A DNA stretch of 42,098 nucleotides from Actinomadura sp. BRA 177 (GCF_013372625.1 NZ_JABXFD010000326.1:1-42098), one strand, 5' to 3'; shown: positions 1 to 7,660, counted from the stretch's first letter. Notes: generated by a model from the letters alone, not told the origin. A program made the numbers and translations.

Positions 1-162
1 CAGAAGGTCTCCGGCTACTGGCACACCCTGGCCACCCTCACCCGCTACTGCCGCCTGCGCACCTACCTCATCAGCGCACGCAACCACGGCGTCCGGCCCA
101 TCGACGCCATCCACGCCGCACTCGCCCGCAACCCCTGGCTCCCACCCACAACCACAGCCTGA
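1..162 (+). CDS. IS66-family transposase, C-terminal fragment
   Basis: The first 54 codons (53 residues plus stop) are the 3' end of a transposase gene that begins outside the window. The fragment carries the tail typical of IS66 TnpC-like transposases: a KVSG-x-W block, an aromatic/Arg patch around YCRLRTYL, then SARNHG, an aliphatic helix, and a terminal NPWLPP. This tail follows the DDE catalytic domain, which is not visible here. The reading frame is open to the window edge. A transposase N-terminus in the same orientation sits at 42000-42098, so the two fragments may come from two copies of one element. Confidence 0.8.
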   Translation, partial: QKVSGYWHTLATLTRYCRLRTYLISARNHGVRPIDAIHAALARNPWLPPTTTA

Positions 163-169
163 TCACGGC

Positions 170-1099
170 TCACCCCGTGAATGGACACCGTTCCATCGCT
201 GCGCAGGGGTCGGCTGGACGAGGGTCAGGGCGTTCCGAGGATCGGGGGGTCAGCATGGTGAGGCGGGTGGGGTCGGCGTAGATGTCTAGTTCGGCGATCT
301 TGTTGTTGACGACGGTGAAGGCCATTACGGCTATTGGTTCGTCTTCGGTGGCGACTATGAGGCCTGCGGCGCCGTTGATCAGGGCTGGGCGGGCGAACTC
401 TGAGCGGAAGGAGAAGGCGATTGCGCGCTCGGCGATCGTTGTGGCGCCTCGGAGGTGCACGTACTCGCCGTCGGCCTCGGCGTGCAGGATGATATCGGGG
501 GCGAGGGTCGCGACCAGGGCCTCTAGGTCGCCGTTCTTAGAAGCGGTCAGGAAGGCGTCCACTACGGCGCGTTGGCGGCTCATGTCCGGGTCCGGGACAG
601 GGGCCGAGCGGACGCGGCGGCGAGCTCGGCTGGCCAGTTGTCTCGTGGCCGTTGAGGAGCGGTTGAGGATGCGGGCTATCTCGTCGAACGGCATCTGGAA
701 CAGGTCGTGCAAGACGAAGGCCAGGCGTTCGGCGGGTGTCAGGGTGTCGAGGACGACGAGCATGGCTACGCCTACCGCGTCGGCGAGTAGGGCCTGTTCT
801 TCTGGGTCAGAGCTTTCCTGGGTAATCAGCGGCTCGGGGAGGCGCGGCTCGTCCAATGGGTCCTCTCGGCGGGACGTCCGGGTGCGCAGCATGTCGATGC
901 AGATGTGGGCGACGGTGGTCGTCAGCCATCCGCTGAGGTTCTCGATGCGGTCGGTGTTGGTGCCAGACAAGCGCAGCCACGCGTCCTGGACCGCATCGTG
1001 CGCCTCGGCCGGTGAGCCGAGCATCCGGTAGGCGAGCGCGACGAGGCGCGGACGGTCAGCCTCGAACCGTTTCGCGAGTTGTTCGTCCTGCACGGTCAC
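170..1099 (-). CDS. ECF41-type RNA polymerase sigma factor (SigJ-like)
   Basis: Extracytoplasmic-function sigma factor of about 309 residues. The sigma-70 region 2 (AYRMLGS-x-AEAHDAVQDAWLRL) and region 4 (TPAERLAFVLHDLF, then DEIARILNRS) are clear. A C-terminal SnoaL/NTF2-like domain ends in DIYADPTRL, the ECF41 signature; in this family the domain replaces an anti-sigma factor and tunes activity. GTG 1099 and GTG 1093 are both possible starts; the GGGAGG before them fits 1093 slightly better in spacing. An ECF41-type promoter match lies immediately upstream. The final residues (CPFTG) and the stop codon fall inside the IS66 end, so the native tail has been altered. ECF41 genes usually sit beside a carboxymuconolactone decarboxylase, oxidoreductase or epimerase gene; here an SRPBCC gene is divergent. 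Confidence 0.88.
   Translation of the reverse strand: MTVQDEQLAKRFEADRPRLVALAYRMLGSPAEAHDAVQDAWLRLSGTNTDRIENLSGWLTTTVAHICIDMLRTRTSRREDPLDEPRLPEPLITQESSDPEEQALLADAVGVAMLVVLDTLTPAERLAFVLHDLFQMPFDEIARILNRSSTATRQLASRARRRVRSAPVPDPDMSRQRAVVDAFLTASKNGDLEALVATLAPDIILHAEADGEYVHLRGATTIAERAIAFSFRSEFARPALINGAAGLIVATEDEPIAVMAFTVVNNKIAELDIYADPTRLTMLTPRSSERPDPRPADPCAAMERCPFTG
174..188. repeat. IS66 terminal inverted repeat (right end)
   Basis: These fifteen bases are the exact reverse complement of 41900-41914. The next internal bases are similar but not identical between the two ends. The flanking bases outside the repeats (from 189, and before 41900) differ, so the two ends are not joined by a shared target duplication. 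Confidence 0.75.
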
Positions 1100-1128
1100 A
1101 TCCCTCCCGTCGGGTCCGTCATACCCAT

Positions 1129-1155
1129 GACGGATCGTTCGGGGCGAATGTGACT
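1129..1155 (-). promoter_or_regulatory. ECF41-type promoter for the sigma factor gene
   Basis: On the minus strand the bases read AGTCACA, 16 bp, CGTC. The described ECF41 consensus is TGTCACA with a CGTC -10 at similar spacing. The box points at the sigma factor gene and its -10 ends about 30 bases upstream of the start codon, which suggests autoregulation. It also overlaps the divergent SRPBCC leader. Confidence 0.6.
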
Positions 1156-1170
1156 TCATCGGGAGGAGAC

Positions 1171-1602
1171 ATGGGCGCTTTTGTGAACAGCATCGAGATC
1201 AACCGGGCGGCGGACGAGGTGTTCGCCTACGTGGTCGACCCCACGAAGTTCCCCGAGTGGCAGCTGGACGTGATGGATGTCAGCGTCGAGGGGAATCGGG
1301 TTGGCTCGCGCTTCACCACCGTGCGGAAGGTCGGTGGTGCTGAGCGGAGTATGACCCAAGAGATCACCGAGAACGTGCCGCCGCGCAGTTGGGCGGCTCA
1401 GGGTGTGGATGGGCCGGTGCGTCCGAACGCCACTGTGGGTGTCGAGTCGCTCGGCGTCGGCCGGTGCCGGGTGACCTTCGGGCTCGACTTCGACGGACGT
1501 GGGATGGCCGCAGCCCTGGTGCCCATGGTCCGGCGTATGGCTGCCAAGGCCGCTCCTGCCAGCCATCAGCGGTTGAAGGAACTGCTTGAGGGTGCGGCTT
1601 GA
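1171..1602 (+). CDS. SRPBCC-family (START/polyketide cyclase-like) protein
   Basis: A 143-residue single-domain protein of the SRPBCC fold, a helix-grip scaffold with a deep hydrophobic pocket for small lipophilic ligands. Seen: an opening strand (NSIEINRAADEVFAYVVDP), then the family FPEWQ turn, a central beta-rich part, and a long C-terminal helix (MVRRMAAKAAPASHQRLKELLE). The start at 1171 is set by GGGAGGAG six bases upstream. It diverges from the ECF41 sigma gene and shares a short control region with it, so co-regulation is plausible. Substrate and reaction cannot be told; members act as cyclases, hydrolases or lipid carriers. Confidence 0.8.
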   Translation: MGAFVNSIEINRAADEVFAYVVDPTKFPEWQLDVMDVSVEGNRVGSRFTTVRKVGGAERSMTQEITENVPPRSWAAQGVDGPVRPNATVGVESLGVGRCRVTFGLDFDGRGMAAALVPMVRRMAAKAAPASHQRLKELLEGAA

Positions 1603-1607
1603 TCGCG

Positions 1608-2550
1608 CTACGGGACGATGACGACCTTTTCGCGGGCGCGTCCGGTCTCGATATGGCACAGGGCGGCCAGGGGTCTCGGCGAGCGGGTACGTCTTACCGA
1701 CGACCGGCGCCGGCTTCCCTGATTCGATGAGTTCGGTCAGTTCGGCCAGATGCTGGCGGTTCGAGGTCGCGATGTACCTTCGCAGTTTCTGGCGGGTGAA
1801 GGGTGAGAGCAGGAGCGGCTGAATCAGGCTGCCAGTGCCGTTGTTGCGAATCAGGGGTCCGGTCGGTGCGAGAGCGCGTCGGCAGTCGGCCAGGGAGTGG
1901 TTCTCCACGTTGTCGAGGATGAGGTCGTATCGCCGCTCGCCCGTAGTGAAATTCTCTCGGGTGTAGTCGATCACATGGTCGGCGCCGAGTGACCGCAGCA
2001 GGTCCGCGTTCGCCGGGCCGCACACACCGGTCACGTCCGCTCCATATGATGCGGCGATCTGTACGGCGAACGTACCCACGCCTCCAGATGCGCCATTGAT
2101 CAGGACCTTCCGGCTCGATTCCACCGCTCCTACATCGCGGATGGCGCGCAGCGCAGTGACCGCTGAGGTCGGTATGGCCGCTGCCTGCTCGAAGGTGAGA
2201 CTGGCAGGCTTCAAGACGAGCCGGTCTTCCCGGGCGCACGTGTACTCCGCGCACGAACCGTTGGACGTGCCGAACACCTCGTCGCCCGGTTGGAACCGCG
2301 TCACGGCGTCGCCGACCGCTTCCACCTCGCCCGCCACGTCGCGTCCCGGAATCCCGTGCCTCGGCTTGCGCAGGCCCACGGCCAGGCGGATTGGCAGTGG
2401 CACACCCCGCACGGTGAAACAGTCACCTATATGGAGGCCCGCCGCGCGCACGCGTAACAACACTTCCTTGGACTTGGGCCGTGCCCTATCAATCTCCTTG
2501 AGTTCCAGGACGTCGAGTGAGCCGTAGGTCTCGTGGACGATGGCCTTCAT
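1608..2550 (-). pseudogene. NAD(P)-dependent quinone oxidoreductase (MDR family), frameshifted near the C-terminus
   Basis: Medium-chain dehydrogenase/reductase of the quinone oxidoreductase branch. Seen: MKAIVHETYGS start, GroES-like half with GIPGRDVAGEVEAVG, and the Rossmann dinucleotide motif NGASGGVGTFAVQIA. It lacks the zinc ligands of classical alcohol dehydrogenases, as expected for zinc-independent reductases. After GKTYPLAETP the frame shifts at about 1669-1672. In the neighbouring frame the normal ending (HIETGRAREKVVIVP, stop at 1608) continues at once, consistent with loss of two bases. Unshifted length would be about 314 residues. Without correction the frame reads on antisense through the SRPBCC gene to 1156. 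GGAG precedes ATG 2550. This is either a real inactivating change or a sequencing error. Confidence 0.8.
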
Positions 2551-2699
2551 TCTGTCTCCGCGTAGGTTGCGTATGCGGGGGGTGAAACCAGCAGCACGCC
2601 GACCATTTCTTGTCGAGCAAACCTGACCTGCGTGGCGTAGGCAAGGCCCAGATCGGCCCCTTCGGGACGCAGGGCGCTCGTAATGTCCGACGTCCTGCC

Positions 2700-2705
2700 T
2701 AGGGT
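2700..2705 (+). promoter_or_regulatory. TANNNT -10 element, probable leaderless promoter
   Basis: TAGGGT lies six bases before GTG 2712, and no Shine-Dalgarno sequence is seen. Transcription would then start at or next to the start codon. Confidence 0.4.
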
Positions 2706-2711
2706 GGACGG

Positions 2712-3362
2712 GTGGCTGAGGACCGGGTTGCTTGGGACGAGCTCTTGGCGGCGGGCTTCCTGCATGGGGTGCGGGAGGCTCACCGCGAGGCGACGCTCGC
2801 ACTCTTCAATGGATTGAGCCGCGCCGCAGGGTTCAAGGAGCGGACGTACGGCGTCGGCGCGTTCGAAACGCTGGCGAGCCACCTCGACCGCGTCTTCGGC
2901 CGTGGCGAGTTGGCGAAGCAGGTCGTCCGGGACGATCTGAACGGTTCGCCCGGCTGGCGGTACGGGCCCTATCGCGTCCTGCTCAAGCGGCACGAGTTCG
3001 GGAACGTCCAAGGGCTTCGGTGGGATCGGGACAGCCCCACCAAGCAGGCAGTAGCGCGACAGGGATATATCGAAGACCCGCAGCTGACGCTGCCCCTCGG
3101 CCTGGAGCCGCACGACACGCCCGGCGTCGTGACCTTGGTTCTCGCGCACAGCGCCACCGACGAACCCCTCGAAATGGAACTCTTCCTGGGCCGACCCCGG
3201 TGGAACGCCGACGGCGGGACGGCCTGGCACTGGGTGAAGCAGCTGGACGACACCATCGGGCCCGATCCACGTCGTAAGCTCGTCGAGCGGACGATGCCGC
3301 TCTGGGACGACAAGGAAAACGACGTCCCCATGCGGCTCCGCGGGGAGACGAAGACGGCCTAG
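2712..3362 (+). CDS. Uncharacterised protein preceding an XRE-ImmA/IrrE gene
   Basis: A 216-residue soluble protein that I do not recognise. It has an N-terminal helical part (AWDELLAAGFLHGVREAHREATLALFN in pieces), a middle with GWRYGPYRVLLKRHEFGNVQG, and a beta-rich C-terminal half with GLEPHDTPGVVTLVLAHS and WNADGGTAWHWVK. No signal peptide or membrane segment is seen. GTG 2712 is supported by a TAGGGT -10 box six bases upstream, so the transcript is probably leaderless. The stop codon is 16 bases before the next gene, an HTH-metallopeptidase fusion, so the two are probably co-transcribed. HTH-ImmA/IrrE proteins typically cleave a repressor or antitoxin, so this protein may be its partner or target (inference). 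Confidence 0.7.
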   Translation: MAEDRVAWDELLAAGFLHGVREAHREATLALFNGLSRAAGFKERTYGVGAFETLASHLDRVFGRGELAKQVVRDDLNGSPGWRYGPYRVLLKRHEFGNVQGLRWDRDSPTKQAVARQGYIEDPQLTLPLGLEPHDTPGVVTLVLAHSATDEPLEMELFLGRPRWNADGGTAWHWVKQLDDTIGPDPRRKLVERTMPLWDDKENDVPMRLRGETKTA

Positions 3363-3378
3363 CAAAGGATGGCGCAGG

Positions 3379-4416
3379 GTGCTGTTCGACTGCGAGCGGC
3401 TGACGCTGGCCCGGCGGCTCAGGGGGATGCGCAAGAACCAGCTCGCGGACACCGTCGGGACGACGCCGAAAGCGATCGGACGGTACGAGGCCGGCGTCCA
3501 TCACCCAGACGAGATGACGATGAAACGGCTCGCCATCGCGCTCGGAGTGCCGGTCGTGTTCTTTCAGAGCGGACGCAGCCCCGTTTCCATGGACGGCGCT
3601 CATTTCCGGTCGCTCAGGTCCACCAGCCAGATCGAGCGGGACCAGGCCCTCGCCTACGGACGCATTGCCACCGACATCGTCGCCGCCCTCGAAGACCTCG
3701 TCGACTTCCCTGAAGTCGACCTCCCCGAATATCCGGTGTCACCGGACGAGATCGCCGGCCCCGGCCCCATCGAGGCCGCCCGGCTGACCCGCAAGGCCCT
3801 CCTTGAACAGCCCGGCCCGGTACCGCACGTCGTCCGGCTCCTCGAAACGCATGGCGTGATCGTCCTCGTTCTGCCGCAGGCGGCCGAGCGGGTCGACGCG
3901 TTCAGCGTGGGCATCCACCCGAGGCCTATGGTCTTCTTCAACCCGGCCAAGGGCGACTACTGGCGCAACAGATTCGACGCGGCCCATGAACTGGGACATT
4001 TGGTCATGCACGCGGACGCCGAACCCGGTGAAAAGGTCGTCGAAGACCAGGCGCACAGGTTCGCGGCCGAATTCCTCATGCCCGAGCAGGACATCGCCGC
4101 CGAATTGCCCGCCGCCCCCGACTGGGACCGCCTCGCCCACCTCAAAACGACCTGGGGGGTCAGCATGGCGGCGCTCCTCTACCGGGCCCGCACGCTCGGG
4201 ATCATGAAGGAGCCCGCGTACCGGAACGCGATGAGCACCATGAGCTCGCGCGGCTGGCGGCGGCAGGAGCCGGGGCCGGTGAAGCCCCTTGAGCAGCCCA
4301 CGATGCTGACCCGGGCGATCGAGATCGTCGGCCAGGCCGGCACCGACCGCGACCGGGTCGCCGAGCGGGCGCGGGTGCCGCGGGCCGATCTGGACCTGCT
4401 GGTTTCGCGGCGGTGA
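3379..4416 (+). CDS. XRE HTH - ImmA/IrrE metallopeptidase fusion regulator
   Basis: A 345-residue protein with an N-terminal XRE helix-turn-helix (about residues 8-60: TLARRLRGMRKNQLADTVG, then IGRYEAGVHHP). A linker leads to a zinc metallopeptidase domain of the ImmA/IrrE (DUF955) type. The gluzincin motif HELGH is at 203-207, with the downstream EDQAHRFAAEFLMP block (222 onward) giving the third metal ligand. Family members regulate mobile elements or DNA-damage responses by cleaving repressors (ImmA in ICEBs1, IrrE in Deinococcus). A C-terminal extension follows residue 270. It starts at GTG 3379, 16 bases after the upstream unknown gene. The single-chain arrangement suggests a regulator or antitoxin-like protein that senses stress and changes its own DNA binding (inference). 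Confidence 0.85.
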   Translation: MLFDCERLTLARRLRGMRKNQLADTVGTTPKAIGRYEAGVHHPDEMTMKRLAIALGVPVVFFQSGRSPVSMDGAHFRSLRSTSQIERDQALAYGRIATDIVAALEDLVDFPEVDLPEYPVSPDEIAGPGPIEAARLTRKALLEQPGPVPHVVRLLETHGVIVLVLPQAAERVDAFSVGIHPRPMVFFNPAKGDYWRNRFDAAHELGHLVMHADAEPGEKVVEDQAHRFAAEFLMPEQDIAAELPAAPDWDRLAHLKTTWGVSMAALLYRARTLGIMKEPAYRNAMSTMSSRGWRRQEPGPVKPLEQPTMLTRAIEIVGQAGTDRDRVAERARVPRADLDLLVSRR

Positions 4417-4555
4417 CGGCCTAATTGGCCTGTTTGGAACGTTCCCGTTTTCCCTTCCGCGGTTACATATCTCTGTCCGAAGGTTTCCTGCGCGTCCGCC
4501 ATTGCCTGTGAGACCCTCCGAGGGTTGTCGGAACGTACGGGACGCTGGAGACCTT

Positions 4556-5422
4556 GTGCTGGACAATCGGCAGGCCAGTCCGACCGCGTTGCGCATGCAG
4601 ATCGGGGCACGGCTCCGGCGGATGCGATAGAGGAAAGGGATCGGACGGGCGGAGGCGGGGGACGCGATCCGCTCGTCGGCGTCCAAGATGAGCCGGCTTG
4701 AGCTGGGACGGCACGGTTTCAAGGTCCGCGACGTCCTCGACCTGCTCGACCTCTACGGCGTCCAGGACGAGGACGAACGCGCGAGCTTCATCGAACTCGT
4801 CCAGGCGGCGAAGAAACCCGGCTGGTGGCAGAGCTACGGCGACGTGCTGCCGAACTGGTTCGAGCAGTACCTCGGGCTGGAGCAGTCGGCGACGACCGTC
4901 CGCACCTATGAGGTGCAGTACATCCCCGGCCTCTTACAGACACGCGACTATGCGCGGGCCGTCATCGGGCTCGAACACCATGACGCCCCGTACGACGGGC
5001 TCGAACGACGGCTCGCCGTCCGGATGACCAGGCAGAAGATCCTGCACCGTCCGGTCGGCGCGACAACGCTGTGGGCGGTGATCGACGAGGCGGCGCTCCG
5101 CAGGCCGTTCGGCGGGCCGGCCACGATGCGCGCCCAGATCGAGCACCTCATCACGGTGTCGGAGGGCATGCCGAACGTGCGGCTGCAGGTCCTGCCGTTC
5201 TCGGCCGGCGGGCACCTGGCCCTCGGCGGACCGATCACCATCGTCCGCTTCGCCGAGCACGACCTGGACGACATGGTCTACCTGGAGCAACTGACCAGCG
5301 CCCGCTACCCCGAAGGGGACGAGGCCGCCCAGTACCAGAAGATCATGGACCTGCTCGCGATCCGCGCCGCCCGCCCCGCCCGCACCACCACCTTCCTCAA
5401 GGACCTCCTCAACGACTTCTGA
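4556..5422 (+). pseudogene. DUF5753 (Scr1-type) HTH regulator interrupted by an amber codon
   Basis: Actinobacterial XRE regulator with an N-terminal HTH and a C-terminal DUF5753 domain (EVQYIPGLLQTRDYARAV, then DEAALRRPFGG and VLPFSAGGHLALGGPI). The true start is GTG 4556 with GGAG upstream, giving MLDNRQASPTALRMQIGARL as the normal beginning. Codon 25 is TAG (4628-4630) inside the first HTH helix. The same frame then continues with GIGRAEAGDAIRSSASKMSR, the rest of the HTH. A single base change from GAG would explain it. Reinitiation at ATG 4688 would yield 244 residues without a working HTH. No DUF397 partner gene is seen beside it. Confidence 0.8.
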
Positions 5423-5544
5423 CCCGGGCCGATGCCACGTCCCCGCACACCACCGCCCAACCAGGCGTGCTCCACCTGGCCAAGAACAGCCCGCGACCGA
5501 TCCCGCACAACCACCCGCCGGAGCCCCGCCCAGGCCCGTCGCCG

Positions 5545-5694
5545 CTCCGTCCAAGTCCCGGCCAGGCCCCGTCCAAGTCCCGGCTAGGCCCCGTCGCAGA
5601 GCCCGTCAGGCCCCGTCGCAGAGCCCGTCAGGCCCCGTCGCAGGCCCGCCGGGCTCGTCGCAGGCCCGCCAGGCCCCGTCGCAGGCCCGCCAGG
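5545..5694. repeat. Imperfect tandem repeat, about seven 20-22-bp units
   Basis: Units run at 5545, 5567, 5589, 5611, 5633, 5654 and 5674. Each follows the pattern C(C/T)CCGTC-(GCAG or CAAG)-CCCG-(C/T)CAGG with small changes. Units 3 and 4 are identical. The tract lies between the stop of the broken regulator (5422) and the C-terminus of the MFS gene (5777). No gene is seen there. Confidence 0.75.
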
Positions 5695-5776
5695 CTCGTC
5701 GCCGCCCCCGTCACAATCTCGTCCAGGCCCTGCGCCGCGGGTGGTTGCGGGACGAGCGCGGGAGTCTTCCAGGACG

Positions 5777-6955
5777 TCACGAAGGGTGTGTGGGGCGTTC
5801 TTCCACGCTCTCGTCCGCACACAGCGTGTTGGCAGACTCGGCTCCGGGGGCCGTCCGACCGGCGCCAGGGCCGGCGCGGGGGCGGCGCAGGGCGGTCGGG
5901 GTCAGCAGGAATGCGGCTGCTCCGACCGGCATGGCTGCGCCCGCCAATGCCACCAGGCCTGGCACGGCTGATTGGGCGACGCCCCACGACGATCCGAAGA
6001 ACGCGAACCAGCGGGGCCTTTCCGCCTCGGGCGCGACGTCGGCGATCATCGCCTGCCAGCGGCCCTGCAGGACGCTGTCAGCGACCGCCCACGCCAGGTA
6101 CGCCGCGACCGTGAGCGGGACGGCCTGGCCGACCGTCAGTACAAGCGCGAGCACGCCGAGCACACCACTCCCGACGACGAGGACGTGCTCGTGTTCGAAC
6201 ACGTCCAAGCGACGGCGTCCCAGACGCCCGGTCAAGGGCGCCAGCAGCGCGGCGCCGGTCAGCGTCAGACCGGGAAGCCACGCGGGCGCACCCCGCTGGA
6301 GTAGGACGAGCGGCATGAACATCAGCACGGCCAGGTAGCCGCACCCGAACACCGTGCCCGCTACGGTCAGCCGAAGCAGTCGCCTGGACGGCCGCCAGCG
6401 AACTCCCGGTGTCCGCTTTGTCGGAGGTCCTCGTTCGACGAACACGGCGGCCACACCTGCCGCCAGCAGGCACGTCGTCCCGTCCACGACGGCGAGCCAG
6501 CGCGCGCCGAGCGGCAGCAGGACGGCGGCGAGCAGGCCGCCGACCGCGCCCGCGGCGACCAGCGACGTGCCGAGCAGGCCGTACAGGTCGCCGCGCCGTC
6601 CGCTGACCCTGGCGAGCGACTCCTGGGTCGCGGGCTCCTGGATCTCGAACGTCAACCCGACCAGTGCGACCGCAGTTAAGACCTGCACGGGCCCCTGTGC
6701 GACGGCGAGAACCAGCAGCGCGATGCCCGTTGACGCCAGGCCGGCGACGATGAGCGTCCGCGGCGCGAACCTGTCGAGCAGTACGCCGCCGAGCCAGCGC
6801 GAGACCAGTGCCGCCAGCCCGAAGACGGCCAGCGCCGCCGCGGCGAGGTCGGCGCCCGCGAGCACGGCGAGGAACGACATCACGTATGCGCCGAGCTGGT
6901 TGATCACCCGGACGCACACGAGCGCCTTCGCCGGTCGCGGCAGTTCCCCCATCAC
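5777..6955 (-). CDS. MFS transporter
   Basis: A 392-residue integral membrane protein of the major facilitator superfamily. About eleven to twelve hydrophobic segments are visible. The family A-motif region between helices 2 and 3 reads SRWLGGVLLDRFAPRT. The centre carries a cytoplasmic loop rich in Arg and Pro (ERGPPTKRTPGVRWRPSRR). The hydrophobic core ends near VGAAAFLLTPTALRR, followed by a polar tail. Substrate is unknown; the fold fits small-molecule or drug export. The start is probably GTG 6955 (or ATG 6952): the minus-strand bases TAGTCT lie six bases upstream and no Shine-Dalgarno is seen, so it is probably leaderless. It diverges from the AlkB-like gene across an 87-bp region that holds an SOS box. 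Confidence 0.82.
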   Translation of the reverse strand: MMGELPRPAKALVCVRVINQLGAYVMSFLAVLAGADLAAAALAVFGLAALVSRWLGGVLLDRFAPRTLIVAGLASTGIALLVLAVAQGPVQVLTAVALVGLTFEIQEPATQESLARVSGRRGDLYGLLGTSLVAAGAVGGLLAAVLLPLGARWLAVVDGTTCLLAAGVAAVFVERGPPTKRTPGVRWRPSRRLLRLTVAGTVFGCGYLAVLMFMPLVLLQRGAPAWLPGLTLTGAALLAPLTGRLGRRRLDVFEHEHVLVVGSGVLGVLALVLTVGQAVPLTVAAYLAWAVADSVLQGRWQAMIADVAPEAERPRWFAFFGSSWGVAQSAVPGLVALAGAAMPVGAAAFLLTPTALRRPRAGPGAGRTAPGAESANTLCADESVEERPTHPS

Positions 6956-6961
6956 GCGGGA

Positions 6962-6967
6962 AGACTA
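6962..6967 (-). promoter_or_regulatory. TANNNT -10 element for the MFS gene
   Basis: TAGTCT on the minus strand sits six bases before GTG 6955. It is consistent with a leaderless transcript. Confidence 0.35.
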
Positions 6968-7004
6968 CGATCCGCCACCGACAGAACACACTACCCGACC
7001 TAGA

Positions 7005-7020
7005 TCGAACACATGTTTGA
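7005..7020. promoter_or_regulatory. LexA/SOS box
   Basis: The bases read TCGAAC-ACAT-GTTTGA, which differs from the actinobacterial LexA palindrome TCGAAC-N4-GTTCGA at one position. It lies 22 bases upstream of the AlkB-like gene and 49 bases from the MFS start. It ends ten bases before the -10 box of the repair gene, so LexA bound here would block RNA polymerase. Confidence 0.65.
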
Positions 7021-7030
7021 CTGAAACCGG

Positions 7031-7036
7031 TACAGT
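7031..7036 (+). promoter_or_regulatory. TANNNT -10 element for the AlkB-like gene
   Basis: TACAGT lies six bases before ATG 7043, so the mRNA is probably leaderless. The adjacent upstream SOS box suggests control by DNA damage. Confidence 0.4.
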
Positions 7037-7042
7037 GGCGGC

Positions 7043-7660
7043 ATGTTCCAAGGCTCGCTGCTGGACTCCACGGACGAGAGCGGCCCGCGTCCGCTGACGT
7101 CGGCGCGGCGCACGCGGCTGGCCCGCAGCGCCTGGGTGGACGTCCTGCCCGGCTGGATTCCCGGCGCGGACGCACTGTTCGAGCGCCTGCTGACGTCCGT
7201 CCCATGGCGTGCCGAAAGGCGACGCATGTACGAGCGGGTCGTGGACGTCCCCCGCCTGCTTGCCTTCTACGACGAGGGCACGCCGCTCCCCGATTCCGTC
7301 CTGGACGAAGCGAAGACAGCGCTCAACGACCACTACGCCGACGAACTCGGTGAGCCGTTCCGCACCGCCGGCCTCTGCCTGTACCGGGACGGCCGCGACA
7401 GCGTGGCATGGCACGGCGACACCACCGGCCGTGGCGCCACCCACGACACGATGGTGGCGATCCTGTCGGTCGGCACACCGCGAAGCCTCACGCTTCGCCC
7501 GCGCGGCGGCGGCCAGACGATCCGCCACGAACTGGGCCATGGCGACCTCATCGTGATGGGCGGCAGCTGCCAGCGGACATGGGAGCACGCCATCCCGAAG
7601 AGCGCCCGAGTCACCGGTCCCCGAATCAGCATCCAGTTCCGCCCACGCGGCGTCCGCTGA
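7043..7660 (+). CDS. AlkB-like 2-oxoglutarate/Fe(II) dioxygenase
   Basis: A 205-residue protein of the AlkB family. These enzymes use Fe(II), oxygen and 2-oxoglutarate to remove alkyl groups from N1-methyladenine and N3-methylcytosine in DNA or RNA. Seen: iron ligands in VAWHGDTTGR (His124, Asp126) and in WEHAIPK (His182), and the oxoglutarate-binding Arg pair in RISIQFR (Arg194, Arg200). The substrate-lid block YRDGRDSVAWHGD is typical of bacterial alpha-ketoglutarate AlkB proteins of about 200-220 residues. The length is complete. The promoter has a near-perfect LexA box, which fits a damage-inducible repair enzyme. Gene neighbours are an unrelated MFS transporter upstream and a glyoxalase-fold gene downstream. 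Confidence 0.88.
   Translation: MFQGSLLDSTDESGPRPLTSARRTRLARSAWVDVLPGWIPGADALFERLLTSVPWRAERRRMYERVVDVPRLLAFYDEGTPLPDSVLDEAKTALNDHYADELGEPFRTAGLCLYRDGRDSVAWHGDTTGRGATHDTMVAILSVGTPRSLTLRPRGGGQTIRHELGHGDLIVMGGSCQRTWEHAIPKSARVTGPRISIQFRPRGVR

Larger units (their letters stand above)
1..188 (+). mobile_element. Right end of an IS66-family insertion sequence
   Basis: The first 162 bases encode the C-terminus of an IS66-type transposase. Twelve bases after its stop codon comes the outer terminal repeat, at 174-188. Read inward on the other strand it is GTGTCCATTCACGGG, the same 15 bases that open the IS copy at 41900. The rest of this IS lies outside the window, so its 8-bp target duplication cannot be checked. 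The repeat opens with GTGT rather than the GTAA often quoted for IS66, so the assignment rests on the protein. Confidence 0.8.

Noticed and set aside
282..1031. Long open frame opposite the sigma factor gene
   Set aside because: It is a mirror frame of a clear ECF41 gene, with Arg/Ser-rich composition and no start signal.
5545..5694. CRISPR array
   Set aside because: Units are contiguous without unique spacers.
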